Source: Cycas panzhihuaensis (lineage: Eukaryota > Cycadophyta). Taken from it: 64,000 nucleotides of DNA. The notes beneath the pieces were generated by a model. That model was not told where the DNA came from. It was given only the letters and a program-made list of their open reading frames with translations, and did not search any database. The translations under genes and the position numbers were made by a program. This document shows positions 11,305 to 21,809 of this stretch, one piece after another. Numbering within the stretch: the stretch's first letter is position 1; every line of letters starts with the position of its first letter. The stretch lies in contig CM041465.1 of NCBI GenBank assembly GCA_023213395.1, positions 2,914,001 to 2,978,000 on the forward strand, read 5' to 3'.

Positions 11305-11690
11305 CATACCACTCAATTGACTATATATCAAGAAGAAGAAAAGAAGGAACTTAAGAAGAAGGATAATGAAGTACTCTTTATTATTCTTTATGAAATAGAT
11401 GAAGTAATACTTCTTAGAGTTTTTCATAATAGTACTTCGAAATAAACTTAGGGTATTTTAAAAGTTGTTTTTGAAGGAATTCCTAATGAAAAGTTAATTG
11501 ATATTAAAGAAAGAAACAAAGATTCTAATGATAAATTAAAATAAGGTTCTACCACAAAGTCAAACTTGAGCAGAAGACTTAGGAGACAAAATTCTATTAT
11601 AGGTAATCATAATATAGGTGATCAAACAAATATAAGTATCACAATATTAAAAAGGTATGTTAGGGAAACATGGTTCATGAACCTACTATT
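11305..11690 (+). pseudogene. copia gag (J), continued
   Basis: Resumes the J gag after element A with TIYQEEEKKELKKKDNEV then LFIILYEIDEVILLRVF, and after two stops GILKVVFEGIPNEKL. These fit the central copia gag helices. A basic segment (SRRLRRQNSII) follows. The frame fades near the Tat insertion. Confidence 0.6.
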
Positions 11691-11692
11691 GG

Positions 11693-11743
11693 ATATGATG
11701 GGACTATTATTAATGTGATCAGCCTACTATTGGATGTGATCAG
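11693..11743 (+). repeat. short tandem repeat at the B insertion site
   Basis: Units of about 18-21 bases (TATTGGATGTGATCAGCCTA-like) occur three times here, and a fourth, diverged unit follows the other side of element B (28219-28236). B therefore landed inside this small array. Confidence 0.6.
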
Positions 11744-11748
11744 CCTAG

Positions 11749-14350
11749 TGTTTCCCGGCTTCCGAGAATGGATACAGAATCACTGACTCAGGTAAGTGCA
11801 GGTATGTCTCTCGCATTATCATCACTTTCTTTTACTGGATGTTTGCTTGCGTACCTACATGTGTATGACTTTGTGGGTGACCTTGTAGTCATCCACACTT
11901 ATTTTAGCCTATGATGACTATAGAAGGGGCACACTCCCAGCGAGTGTGGCACCCTAGTGACCGTATTACTTCCTGCATCTGCCCTCCTCGCTTCAGGATC
12001 CACTAGGTTTGCGCCACCTCCACCCGTGTGATGACTCATCATCATTTGGTCAACTTGCCACCCCACTCGAGCCCTATTTTTTCTCCTTTGGACCCATTTT
12101 GTCGGCTTGTTTGCTCCCGGGTAGGTGTTTTAGCGTTTTGTTAGCCTCTTCTATCATCTGCCCCCAACCTAGACTGGTTGGTGGGCCCCATTTTCAGCTC
12201 TAGGTACGTACCGCCGGATTTTTCAGTCTGCCGGAATATTCATGATCTGCGAATATTCCGGCGGTATGACTGTCTCAGGTTGTTTTTTAAAAATCCGCCA
12301 TGGCAATTTCGCATTTATTGCGAAACAGCCACGTGGTTCACGCTTTATTTCTCTTCCAGTTGCACCCTAATTGCACGCTTTAGGGTTTTGCTTGAGTACT
12401 TAAGCCCTTTTTGGCTCATTTTCAAGGATCTTTTTTTGCTCACTTTTGGAATTGCTCTCAAGGAAACACTCTCCTACTCTGCTTATCTCTGCTGTTTGCT
12501 GCATCAACTGGACCTGTACTCTTCATACAGTGCCCAGCTCTCCTTTGGCGTGGCTGAGACATTCTCCCAGCCCCTCAAACGCCTTGGAGAGGGCTCCTTT
12601 GAAGTGGTTCCCAGCTGGTCTTCGTCCAGGCAGTCCATAAGTGCCCCAAGTGCAGGTGTTTCCCGTCACACCTCTGTAGCAGGGCCTCAAACCTGCTCTA
12701 CTTCAGATCTGGGCTGATTTATCAGTCCCTCTCCACTGCCCTTGACTAAGGTAAATCCCTTACCTCTTCTCTTCAGGTATTCCTTATTTTTATGCTTATT
12801 TTCTTGTGATATTCATACTTCAGCTTGTTTGCTCTTACTTGCTGCTTGAGAGTTGGTTGTCCTCCCTTTTGGGGGTTGTTATACCACTCTCCCTATGCTT
12901 CTTGCCTGCGTTTGCTGTCCAAGGCAGCGGCGTTGAGGGGTTGCATAGGTTTTGGAGAGGAGCTGGGTGGATTCTGTACCACCTTCCACACTCCCTAAGC
13001 GGCTCTTAGCCCCCCAAAACCTCCCTCTCGCCCGTCTTGCCCTTGGCTTGCAAACAAGGGTTTGAAGGCTCCCTTTGGTTGCCTAAACCGGTATTTGTCA
13101 CAAGTTGCGGTGACGATTTGGAACCTTTTGCTCAGGTTTGGGCATCACTCATATGCCCCAACCGCTGGTTTCTTGCTCCACCTTTCTTCCCCGGGTCACC
13201 CGGTTTGCTCCTCATAGCATCCCGGTTCGCCGTGGCTACCCTTGGGCCTTTCTTTGCCCCTTTTTGCTGCCATTTTCCAGCCCTTGCTCTTGACTTTCTC
13301 CTCGTTGCCTCGTGGCTCTTGGGGGGAGGTTTGGGCATCATTTACGGGAGGTAGGCCACTCTGAGGCTTACCCAACCATTTACTCTCACTTTGGTCACTT
13401 TCTTTTGATACTTTCATTGTTGGATTAGCATTAACGCATGTATATTCAAATTCTCGTTTATGTTATTTAGGCATATATTGTTAGAGTTTTTGTGTTGCAT
13501 GTTAGTGCTCTTCCTTCGGGAAGGGAAAGAGACCGCTATTGCTTGCAGGTACTTGGGAAGCGTGGAGTGCATCGCCCGTAGGCCTAGCTACCGGTAAGCA
13601 CCTTCGTATACGTTATGTTTTCACGCTACTTCATTTCTTAGTTAGCACTTCCTTTCCTTCTTGGCATCGCATTTGATTTTTCGGGGAAGGTAAGGAAGCC
13701 CCCTCTTCGTCCGCCGCAATATCTCGCATCCAGTACGTCACGCGGAGTGGTTGGGTGCTCCTCGAGAAGGTTACTTCATCTCGCACGCCTTCGCTCCAGG
13801 TGCACGTTTCGTTCCCCTCCGCTACCCTTTCTTTTCCTTTTATTTCTTTTGTAGTAATTAGTACACTGAAGGATAAAATGGAAAATTGGTTTGGTACTTG
13901 TTTGCGATTCGTTTGTCTTGTTTCATGCATCTTTATCATTCGTAGGAAAGATTGTAGGAGTCCTCCTCCCCCCTACCTTTCCTCCTCTCTCCTTAACCAC
14001 AGGAGTGCCTTGCTTCCCGCATCACTCGTATACCCGGTTAGGTTGCGTAGGATTGCTCTTGGCCTGTCTCCATTAGGTCTTCTCTTCCCCCCTTCTGGCC
14101 ACCCAAGGGTGGGAGGGTCCTATTCCCAGGTCAACCCAGGTTTTCCCTACGCACCTTCACCCCTTATTCGAAGCAGTGAAGGGTCACCCGATAGTAGCCA
14201 TACTCCATTGCAGATCCTGAACTTGCGCTCCGACGCACAGGGCGCTCTGCGTGGTAGTTACCCACATTTTAGGTCCCACCTTCCAACATTCCGCCACTCA
14301 CTCTCTCTTACACCTATCAGTTAGGTAGTTATCCCGTAGCAGTGCGTCCA
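11749..14350 (+). repeat. 5' LTR of Tat-like element B
   Basis: Starts TGTTTCCCGGC and ends GTGCGTCCA. In the stretch 12421-12580 it differs from the 3' copy at about 5 of 160 positions by eye, while other parts differ more, including many 1-10 base indels. Open frames inside it (for example 12178-12717 and 13755-14324) have counterparts in the other LTR, match nothing I know, and are best read as chance. Transcription signals are not obvious. TAGGGTTTT near 12380 is a common plant leader motif. Confidence 0.9.
12209..12266. promoter_or_regulatory. palindrome in the 5' LTR of B
   Basis: GCCGGAATATTC (12230-12241) pairs perfectly with GAATATTCCGGC (12251-12262). Outer arms TACCGCC (12209-12215) and GGCGGTA (12260-12266) add a second pairing. 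The same site in the 3' LTR (26112-26158) keeps the AATATTC/GAATATT core and has gained GGTACCGC repeats. The symmetric core suggests a protein-binding site or RNA hairpin in the U3/R region; function is inferred only. Confidence 0.55.
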
Positions 14351-14351
14351 C

Positions 14352-14369
14352 TGGCGACCATACTGGGGA
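14352..14369 (+). other. primer-binding site of B
   Basis: TGGCGACCATACTGGGGA begins two bases after the LTR. It starts with TGG and has the form of a tRNA 3'-end complement. It is not the initiator-Met site used by the copia and chromovirus elements here. Tat elements often use other tRNAs (Arg is reported for Ogre); I have not assigned the tRNA. Confidence 0.65.
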
Positions 14370-14521
14370 CCGATGAGGGAGCTAGTTTCTCTCTCTTCGG
14401 TTGGTTTCGCTACTCTTGTGTGATCCTTTTCATACTTATCTCGATCTCCACGTTGGGTAACCCCCCAATGCGTATGTTTTACCGCTCTTTCTCCTTTCCT
14501 AACATTGTCGGTTGACCTTGC

Positions 14522-14836
14522 ATGCGGCGTTTCTCTCGTCATTTGCGCGGTCTACCTCCTTTGTTAGAGGACCCGGAGTATCGCCTTCTTGCCTCGTTGG
14601 ATTTCGATCTGACTATGGAGGGATACTCTTCCAATTGGACCTACCATACTTCAGCCATGGAAACCCATGCCTTTCCTCCTGTTATTCTCGGGTCCACCCA
14701 AGAGGGTGACAACCCCCTTTATTATCCAAACGACCAACCCCTTTCTTTCGATGCTCATCCTTCTACCCACGCCGTAGAAGGACCCGTTCCTCTTGAGGGT
14801 TGCCACGTAGTTGGCAATTCTTATGAGGAACGTTAG
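14522..14836 (+). CDS. short ORF at the start of B, gag N-terminus or upstream ORF
   Basis: A 104-codon frame from ATG opens about 150 bases after the primer site. Its start is basic (MRRFSRHLRGLPPLL), the rest acidic and Pro/Tyr rich. It ends in TAG at 14836, and a proline-rich reading continues downstream in another frame. It could be the first part of gag or a separate ORF1 as in Ogre-type Tat elements. I see no known domain. The surrounding gag frame is broken, so the present end may be secondary. Confidence 0.4.
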   Translation: MRRFSRHLRGLPPLLEDPEYRLLASLDFDLTMEGYSSNWTYHTSAMETHAFPPVILGSTQEGDNPLYYPNDQPLSFDAHPSTHAVEGPVPLEGCHVVGNSYEER

Positions 14837-14847
14837 AGGATCCTACC

Positions 14848-16714
14848 TTGTTTGAGGTTAGATCACCTCTTACAGTGTGTTGGGACTCCTCGGTTGACGT
14901 AGTTGAAGCTTTCAACGAGTGTTCTTGCCAAAGACGCTTGCAACAGCCGCGTCTAGGTGGTTTGAGGATGTCCTTCGTGGAGGGGCCTCTTCCTCTTCGC
15001 TCCCCACCTCATGCCTCATCCTCATCCACCCTTCCTATGACCACAAATCCCTTCGTGCCTACACGTCGTCCCACTCGTTCCTGCGGTGGGGCGTGCGTGG
15101 CACCTTCCATCCCTCATCAAGGTCCTAATGCCTTAGGATCTTCTCGTGGTGTGTCTTTCCCTCAATTGAGGGTTAGCATACCTGCTCCAAATCAAACCAA
15201 TGTGCCATCCCCTAATGTGGCGCATACCATCCCTAGTAGGCCTATTGGCCCTACTAGCTTTCCAACCACTAGTCATGTGGGATCCGCTCCCACGCATCCT
15301 CCAGCCCAGCACATTGGTGTTTCCTTCTATGTTCCCCCAGGATATACCTCTCAACCTCAAAGGCGGGGTAGAGGAAGTCGCCCCGCCTGTTTATGGGGTG
15401 GATCCGCTACACCCATATGGGGTTGCTCCACCTACGGGTGGCCCATATGGGCAAAACCCGGTTCTACATCTGTCTTGCCCTTCCTCCAACGTGATCCCAT
15501 CCGTTGTGCCTTCGCAAGGGAATCCAACTCCTTTCCAAGGCACCTACCCCCACGCCTCTTTTCAGCAAGGGGCGCTTCCTCAAGGAGGGATGGGCGTTCC
15601 ACCCCCACCCGCTCCTTGTGCGTTACCTACTTCGACATTCGTTGATCCTACGGTTCAGGCGAGGGCGCGCCCCTTCATGGACTTTGGGTCAACCCCTCTT
15701 TCAGTTGAGGCGTTGCGAACCAACTTGCCGCCTCATCCCCCTGAAGTTCCTAGATTCGACGGAACTTCGTCGCAAGACCCACCGGAGCATGTCCGTAGTT
15801 TTTCTATGGCATGCATCGATTACTGGGCTTACGACCATATTTTGATGAAACTATTCCCGAGATCCTTGCGGTGGCGCCTCAAATGGTTCTCTGCCTCTCC
15901 GCCCATTCAATCCATTCATTCCAGCAATTGGTGGATGAGTTCATCAACTATTTTGATGTAGCTCGTCCATTCGAGAGCGGAATGAAGTCTCTTCTCTTTC
16001 GCTCAAATAAGGTCACGATGAGATGAATCGTGACTTTGTGTGACGATTCCACGACTTGCTCCACTCCACTAAGGCAACATTGCCCGAGGAGCTGAAGCGA
16101 GACATGTTCGTCAATGCGCTTTGTCCCGAAGTCCACATGGAAGTCCTCAAGATGGGGGCGACCACATGTGATTCCGTGATCGCCAAGTGCTTGGCGTTGG
16201 AGGCTATTGAGATCCAAGCGGGTCTCAAGAAACCTCTTAAGCCCTCACAACGCCGTGACGCACCACCCCCTACCAAAGATACCAAACCTTCCCGGTAAGC
16301 GGTCTTCCTCTCATCCTCCAGAGGACTTTAGACCCTCTCACATCAGCTATACGCTCATTCGAGCATACGATGAAGGAGCTCAAGCTTCAAGATCCTTCAT
16401 CTCCTACATCAAACAAGCAAGTCCAACAAACTACCCAAGCTCCTCTTCCCAGGGATGGAAACGCCCAGTCCTCTCAAGCGAGGAGGTCTGATCCCCCGCT
16501 TGAGAAGAAGTGGTGCTCCATTCATGGGGATTGCTTCCACGATGATTCGCGTTGTAGGGCCCAGCATCCAAAGGATGCCCCTCGACGCGATTCTTCTCCC
16601 AAATGGGCCTCAAGGCCTAATTTGGATCAACCAGTTCATAAGGATCCGTTCCCTAAGCACGGGGAACGTGATCGCAATACCCAAACCAAGAGCAACTGTA
16701 ACCGAGGAAGATAG
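14848..16714 (+). pseudogene. gag polyprotein (B)
   Basis: The reading moves between frames. First comes a Pro/Ser/Gly-rich N-terminus (14848-15360, then 15360-15640). The gag core is at about 15670-16290: RPFMDFGSTPLSVEALR, PPEVPRFDGTSSQDPPEHV, then QQLVDEFINYF, DLLHSTKATLPEELKRDMFV and CDSVIAKCLALEAIE. After another shift comes KKWCSIHGDCFHDDSRC at about 16510, a C-x-x-H...H...C arrangement typical of Tat gag in place of a classic CCHC knuckle, ending in TAG at 16714. At least three frame shifts and a stop near 16024 make it non-functional as it stands. Confidence 0.75.
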
Positions 16715-17056
16715 CCTGATCCCTGTCCTTCCCGCGATAAAGGGAAGAGTGCCCAGAACTCGTCTTCCTCTTCTCGTTCTCCTAGCCATCGCACCCCATA
16801 GCCTTCACGACCCCAGAATAAGGGGAAGAAGGTAATCCAGTTGCTTGAAGCAACTCCCACTTTTGCCCTTACGCGATCTCAAGCCGCTAAGGAAGCAGCG
16901 GGAGCTTCTTGTCCTCCCGCTCCTTCCGACCCTCTTCCGGAGACCCTCCCTCCAGAAGTCCCTCTCTTTCCCAAGGCTATTCTTGTATGCCCGGGTCGTT
17001 ACGATTTCTGAAGGGCACTTACCCAACCTACTGGGAAGGGTAAGCCTTTCTCTGTC

Positions 17057-17980
17057 GTGGATGAGCTCCATATAGTCGCTGCGGGAATGTCCTTGATGGA
17101 CGTTCTGAGGAGTTCTCCCAAGCAGCGGGCCCTCCTCTTGGAAGCTTTAGGATCGAGTGATGTACCTATCCACGCTTTGGGTGTTGCCCAAGGTTGTGGA
17201 CCCGCTATTTCCTTTGATCCTAAGGATCTTCCCCTATGGTGAAAGGGCGTCGGTGGAACTTCCCATTCACCATCACTATCGATACGCTCGATTGTACTCT
17301 TTGAAGAACTGTTATTGACAACGGTTTTTCTGTCAATTCCATGCCCTTTTGTGTCTTGCAAGAGCTTGGCATTTCATATGGAACCCGTTCCCTGGCGATG
17401 CCAAGGGTATGACAGTAGCGAGAAGACCCCTTTGGGATCTGTCGCGATTCTGCTTACCCTTGAGGGTAAGACCATTCTTGCCGACGTTGTAGTCCTTGAC
17501 ATTGATGTGGATTACAACCTCCTTCTAGGTCATCCTTAGCTCGATCAAATGGGAGCTGTGTGCTCGACCCTTTGGGGACAACTTAAATTCGTCCATGACA
17601 GACGAATGCGAGTGATCCCCCGCGAACGCCCTTTTACTAAACAAACTCGCTCTACCAGTTCGGCAAACCAAGGTTCATCCACTCATGCCTCGGCTTGCTC
17701 TATTGGGATACCTAATCCGTCCGAAGAAGACCCCGCGTCTTCTCCTCCTAGTCTCACGCGGTTCGCCCCTATTGGCGTTGGGAGTTACGGGTACCTTGCT
17801 TCGTTCAGCGATGATGAGCCGCTTGACAAAGACAAGGTTTGTCCTCACCCCGTCTCTTTCCTTCGCGCCAATAGGTTGCACTTGCCTTGTTCTAGATCCC
17901 CGTCTAGAACCTCTCTCGTTGGTGAGGCTAGCCCCTCGTGCGTGTCATACGTCATCGCTCATGTTGACACTTTGTCATGA
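17057..17980 (+). pseudogene. aspartic protease and linker to RT (B)
   Basis: A helical lead (DELHIVAAGMSLMDVLRSS, 17057-17120) precedes the protease. The protease reads RTVIDNGFSVNSMP at about 17305-17345, where the usual D-S-G/D-G-G is D-N-G. After a shift it continues with PLGSVAILLTLEGKTI, VVVLDIDVDYNLLLGHP and STLWGQLKF, the flap and C-terminal blocks of Tat proteases. One TAG follows LLGHP (17537-17539), where Trp is usual. From 17640 to 17980 there is an open Ser/Pro-rich linker without known domain. Confidence 0.7.
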
Positions 17981-18219
17981 TTCTCCTTTTTCATTACCCC
18001 CCGTAGGTAATGGTTTTGAGGAATTGCCTTTCGCTCCTTCCGAGGGGCACCTTTCAATTTTTCCTTCAGATTTTCGTGAGGAAGCTGAGCAACCCGATGG
18101 TTATCATGGTCCCGTTACTCTCACTCCCTCTGGTGCTTCTCCTACTCGAAGTAAGGTCATCCATGGGGTGGATTATTTCGAGGACGATGAAGCCACGCCG
18201 AGCATCTAGCAGGCCTTGC

Positions 18220-19318
18220 ACCTAACCTGCCTTCTGGTCACCACCGGCTTGGTCACCAGAAGATCCTCGCGATCAGATCCACGCTTGCTGATCCGATCCT
18301 GTCTCTTATTCCTTTGCCTCCCGTTGATCTTGCCCCTCTCTACTTTGAGGAGGGCAACGCCATGTGCATGGGGGCAACCCAGGACGTAGTCTTGGCCCCG
18401 GGCAAGGTCATTAAGGTTGGGTTGGAATGTTCTCCTGATGAGGTAAGGGAATACTCCCTTCTGTTCCAGGAGTTTTGAGATATTTTCGCGTGGGATTATG
18501 CTGACATGAAGGGAATCGACCCCTCGATTGTCACTCATAACCTCACCACCCTTCCTGGCGCATACATGCGCGGAAGCAGCGTCCCCTTCACCCGAAGCTC
18601 TCTACCGCCTTCAAGATGGAGGTAGAGAAGCTTCTGGATGCTGGGCTCATTACTTATATTGACTACCCCAAGTGGGTCTCCAACATTGTTCCCGTTGCTA
18701 AAAAGAATGGGGCAATTCGTATATGTGTCGACTTTCACGACATCAACAACGCTTGTCCTAAGGACAATTTCCTGTTACCCTTCTTGGATCAGATCATTGA
18801 TCGCACCGCCAGATTCGAAGTGATGTCCCTAATTGACGGCTTCTCCGGTTATAACCAAATTCAGATTTCTCCCAAAGACCGCCATAAGACGGCCTTCACT
18901 ACTCCTTGGGGTATCTTCACCTATAAGGCGATGCCCTTTGGCCTTAAAAATGCAGGTGCTACTTACCAAAGAGCCATGCATTTCATCTTCCACGACCTCA
19001 TCAACGACACGTTGGAGGTCTTTATGGATGATATGATGGGTCTTTCCCGCGTGAGAGCCCATCACCCTTCTGACTTACGTGCCATATTCTCACGATGCCG
19101 CGAGTATCACGTCAGCCTTAATCCACTTAAATGTGTGTTTGCCATTACCTTGGGCAAACTCCTTGGATTCCTCATATCCAAGCGGGGAATTCAGATCGAC
19201 CCTGACAAAGTTAGAGCGATCCTCGACATGCCACCACCTAGAACTCAACGGCAGATTAAGTCGTTTCTAGGCAGGCTCGGTTTCCTTAGGCGCTTCTTAG
19301 CGACTTGTTTGTGGCTAA
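18220..19318 (+). pseudogene. reverse transcriptase (B)
   Basis: An N-terminal lead (DIFAWDYADMKGIDPSIV, about 18480-18535) precedes the long open frame 18616-19338. RT blocks in order: EVEKLLDAGLI, VPVAKKNGAIRICVDFHDIN, LDQIIDRTARFEVMSLIDG, SGYNQIQISPKDRHKTAFT, TYKAMPFGLKNAGATYQRAM, then EVFMDDMM (catalytic x-x-DD kept as F-M-D-D, about 19017-19034) and LNPLKCVFAI. A frame shift near 19300 separates it from RNase H. Both catalytic Asp residues of the DD pair are intact. One stop (TGA, 18477-18479) interrupts the lead. Confidence 0.9.
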
Positions 19319-19736
19319 ACCCCTCACAAACCTGTTGAAGAAGGGAGCTCCTTTTGCCTGGTCCGACAAGACCCAAAAGGCCTTCGAAGGACTTAAGGAA
19401 GCCTTGGCTTCTGCTCCTACGTTGGTGCCTCCCCGGTTCGATAGGCCCTTCATCCTGTATACCTCAGCGACTGACGAGTCCTTGGGCACCATGCTTGCTC
19501 AGGAGGATGACTCAGGAACTGAGAGAGCTATATACTTCATCAGTTGCACTCTCGTGGCTGCTGAGCTTAACTATTCCCCTGCCGAGAAGGAATGCCTCTC
19601 CTTGGTCCATGCCACCAAGAAGTTTAGGCACTACTTGCTCGGCAACATTACCAAGGTGATCGTTCAATCCGATCCCTTAAGATACTTACTTACTCGTTGG
19701 TTGTGGGTGGGGCCGGTCGTTGGTAGTCTACTCTAA
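19305..19736 (+). pseudogene. first (gypsy-type) RNase H (B)
   Basis: Open frame with LTNLLKKGAPFAWSDKTQKA (connection domain), then PFILYTSATDESLGTMLAQE, RAIYFISCTLVAAELNYSP, EKECLSLVHATKKFRHYLL and VIVQSDPLRYLL. The first catalytic Asp of ordinary gypsy RNase H falls at a Thr (LYTSA). The Glu and the SDPL Asp remain. Degeneration of this domain is known for Tat elements that have gained a second RNase H. The frame is broken near 19715 and the integrase lead resumes at 19720. Confidence 0.8.
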
Positions 19737-21249
19737 ATTTGATCTCCTTATCGTTAACCAGAAATCAAAGAAGGGCATGATAGTAGCCGAGCAACTTGCG
19801 GATGCCCCTATCCCTAACTCCTTTGATACTCTCGTTGACGACTCTCTCCCCGATGAGTCTATCTTGACGATTCAGGGAGCTCCTCCCCATCCACTCATCG
19901 ATAATGAGTGGTACGGTGACATAGTGCGGTATCTCACGCAACAGCAATACCGCCCCGACGCTAGTAACAAAGTTAAATCTCGTATCCAGACTTCTGTCAG
20001 GCAGTACCTCCTCATGGACGAAGTATTGTATAAGAGGTCCTTCGATGGGATCCTCCTCCGCTGCGTCACTGCTGACGAAGCTGACCAGGTGCTTCGCGAA
20101 TGCCACCACGGCATTTATGGAGGTCACTTTGGGGGCCAGTCTATGGCTCAGAGGATCCTTCGCATGGGCTACTTTTGGCCGTCCCTTTTTAAAGACGCTC
20201 ACGCCTTTGCTCAGAAATGTCGACGATGTCAAGAGCATGCCAACATTTCCTGTGTGCCTTCCGAGGCTTTGCATCCTATTATTTCGCCGTGGCCTTTCGC
20301 TCAGTGGGGACTAGACCTCATTGGAGCTATCTCCCCGCCTTCGTCATCGCAGCACAAGTTCATCTTGACTGCCATGGAGTATTTCACCAAATGGGTGGAG
20401 GCCATCCCCTTGATCACTACCCCCGGCAAAACAGTTGCCACGTTTATTTACCAGCACATCATTTGCCGTTTCAGAATTCCGGATGTCCTAATCACTGACA
20501 ATGGAACTCCTTTCTGTAATAAGGAGGTGGATGAGCTTTGTGAGAAGTTCAAAATCTCTCACAAGACTTCTTCCCCTTATTACCTTCAGGCAAATGGCCA
20601 AGTGGAGTCTTTTAATAAGACTCTTGTCAGCATCCTCAAGAAAACCGTTGCTCAATTCTAAAGGGATTGGCACCTTCAGTTGCCCTCTGCCTTGTGGGCT
20701 TATCGTACCTCTATCCGCTCCGCCACGGGAATGACCCCGTTCTTCCTAGTCTATGGTACTGAGGCGGTGCTCCCATTGGAGGTGGAGATCCCCTCTTTGC
20801 GAGTCTCCCTTCGAGGTTTTATCGATGAGGAGTCGATCCGGCAGGCCTGCCTGCTCGACCTCGAAGCTTTGGATGAGAGACGCTTAGCCGCCTATCAGGC
20901 TAACCTAGCATCCAAAGCCCACTCACAAAGGGCTCACGATAAACGCCTTCATTCCTACCCTTTGTTTCCTGGAGACTATATCCTCAAGCTCGAATATCTC
21001 CATGACCGTTTGACCAAATTCAAACCCCGATGGGTTGGTCCTTTTGTCATTATCGAATCCCTCGATAATGGTGTTTACAGGGTAGCCACCCTGGAAGGGC
21101 TCGGATTTGAGAAAGCCGTTAATGGGATGTTCCTTAAGAAGTTTACATATGATCCCTCGGCGATCCCTTCGCCTTGCTCTGAAATGAGCCTAAACTACCA
21201 TCTTAGGTTGTCCCCATTCTTCCCAACCACGGGTAGAGTGGCAACTTAA
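19720..21249 (+). pseudogene. integrase (B)
   Basis: A lead (VYSKFDLLIVNQKSKKG, LADAPI, LPDESI) runs with no extra domain into EWYGDIVRYL. The zinc-binding HHCC part (about 20095-20245) reads CHHGIYGGHFGG and CRRCQEHAN. The core has GLDLIGAISPP (D1, about 20310), ITDNGTPFCN (D2, about 20490) and NGQVESFNKTL (E, about 20595). A TAA at 20659-20661 interrupts AQF-RDWH, after which the frame continues from 20680 to 21249 with FKPRWVGPFVII (GPY/F motif) and the stop TAA. One stop separates two open halves, so this gene is close to intact. In most dual-RNase H Tat elements the second RNase H sits between LPDE and the WY motif; here it is absent. Confidence 0.9.
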
Positions 21250-21809
21250 GATGGACTCCTTCTTTTTTTTGGTTCCTTCCGTGGAACCCGCGTTCCCATA
21301 TTCTCTTGGGAACCCTTGTGTCGTCTTGCTTGGGCATCCCCCAATCAGGAAGACACTTGGGGGCATCGTTGCCCCCTTTCTGCCATTGTTTCCTTCGCAT
21401 ATCGCTTATGCTCTCCTCAGACATGTACTGGCCCCGCTCCCTAACCTCACACTTCTATGTCGTCCCGCTCACAGCGTGTGTGTGTGCCCCTGTTAGGCGT
21501 GTGGTCGTACATGGGAGGAAACGTGTGCGTCATATAACAAAATATCCACAACATAAAACATCTACAACATAACATTCACAATACACAAAAATAAATATAC
21601 ATATCATCCACACACGATACATCGTATACAACATCTCATATCTAATTGGGGTTCCAATCACCCCATGCATATATATATACATATCAAAAATCATATCATC
21701 ATACATCCTGGGAAGCCGGCGTCCTTGCAGGGGGGGTACAATCATATGGTCCTATATATGACCCCCTGGAGGCCCATGCTTTCCCCTGTCAGATCTGCAT
21801 ATACATATC
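21250..21809. other. spacer after integrase (B)
   Basis: No coding region is recognised. It contains a perfect stem GGGGGCA-TCGT-TGCCCCC (21359-21376) and the left copy of the CACTTGGGGGCAT repeat. An AT-rich patch (21530-21700) lies next to the 3' end of the antisense coding block, where it could serve as that unit's downstream region. Confidence 0.5.
21354..21366 (+). repeat. left copy of direct repeat bounding the antisense block
   Basis: CACTTGGGGGCAT here and CACTCGGGGGCAT at 24653-24665 (one mismatch) lie just outside the 3.3-kb antisense block. G-rich runs of this form are common near the 3' region of Tat elements, so the repeat may be a purine-tract-like element. It may instead mark a recombination junction. 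Confidence 0.5.

Noticed and set aside
12178-12717. 179-codon frame in the 5' LTR of B, and other LTR frames (13037-13354, 13755-14324, 26132-26638)
   Set aside because: They lie within LTRs, match no domain, and frames shift between the two LTR copies because of indels; long frames are expected by chance in GC-rich sequence.
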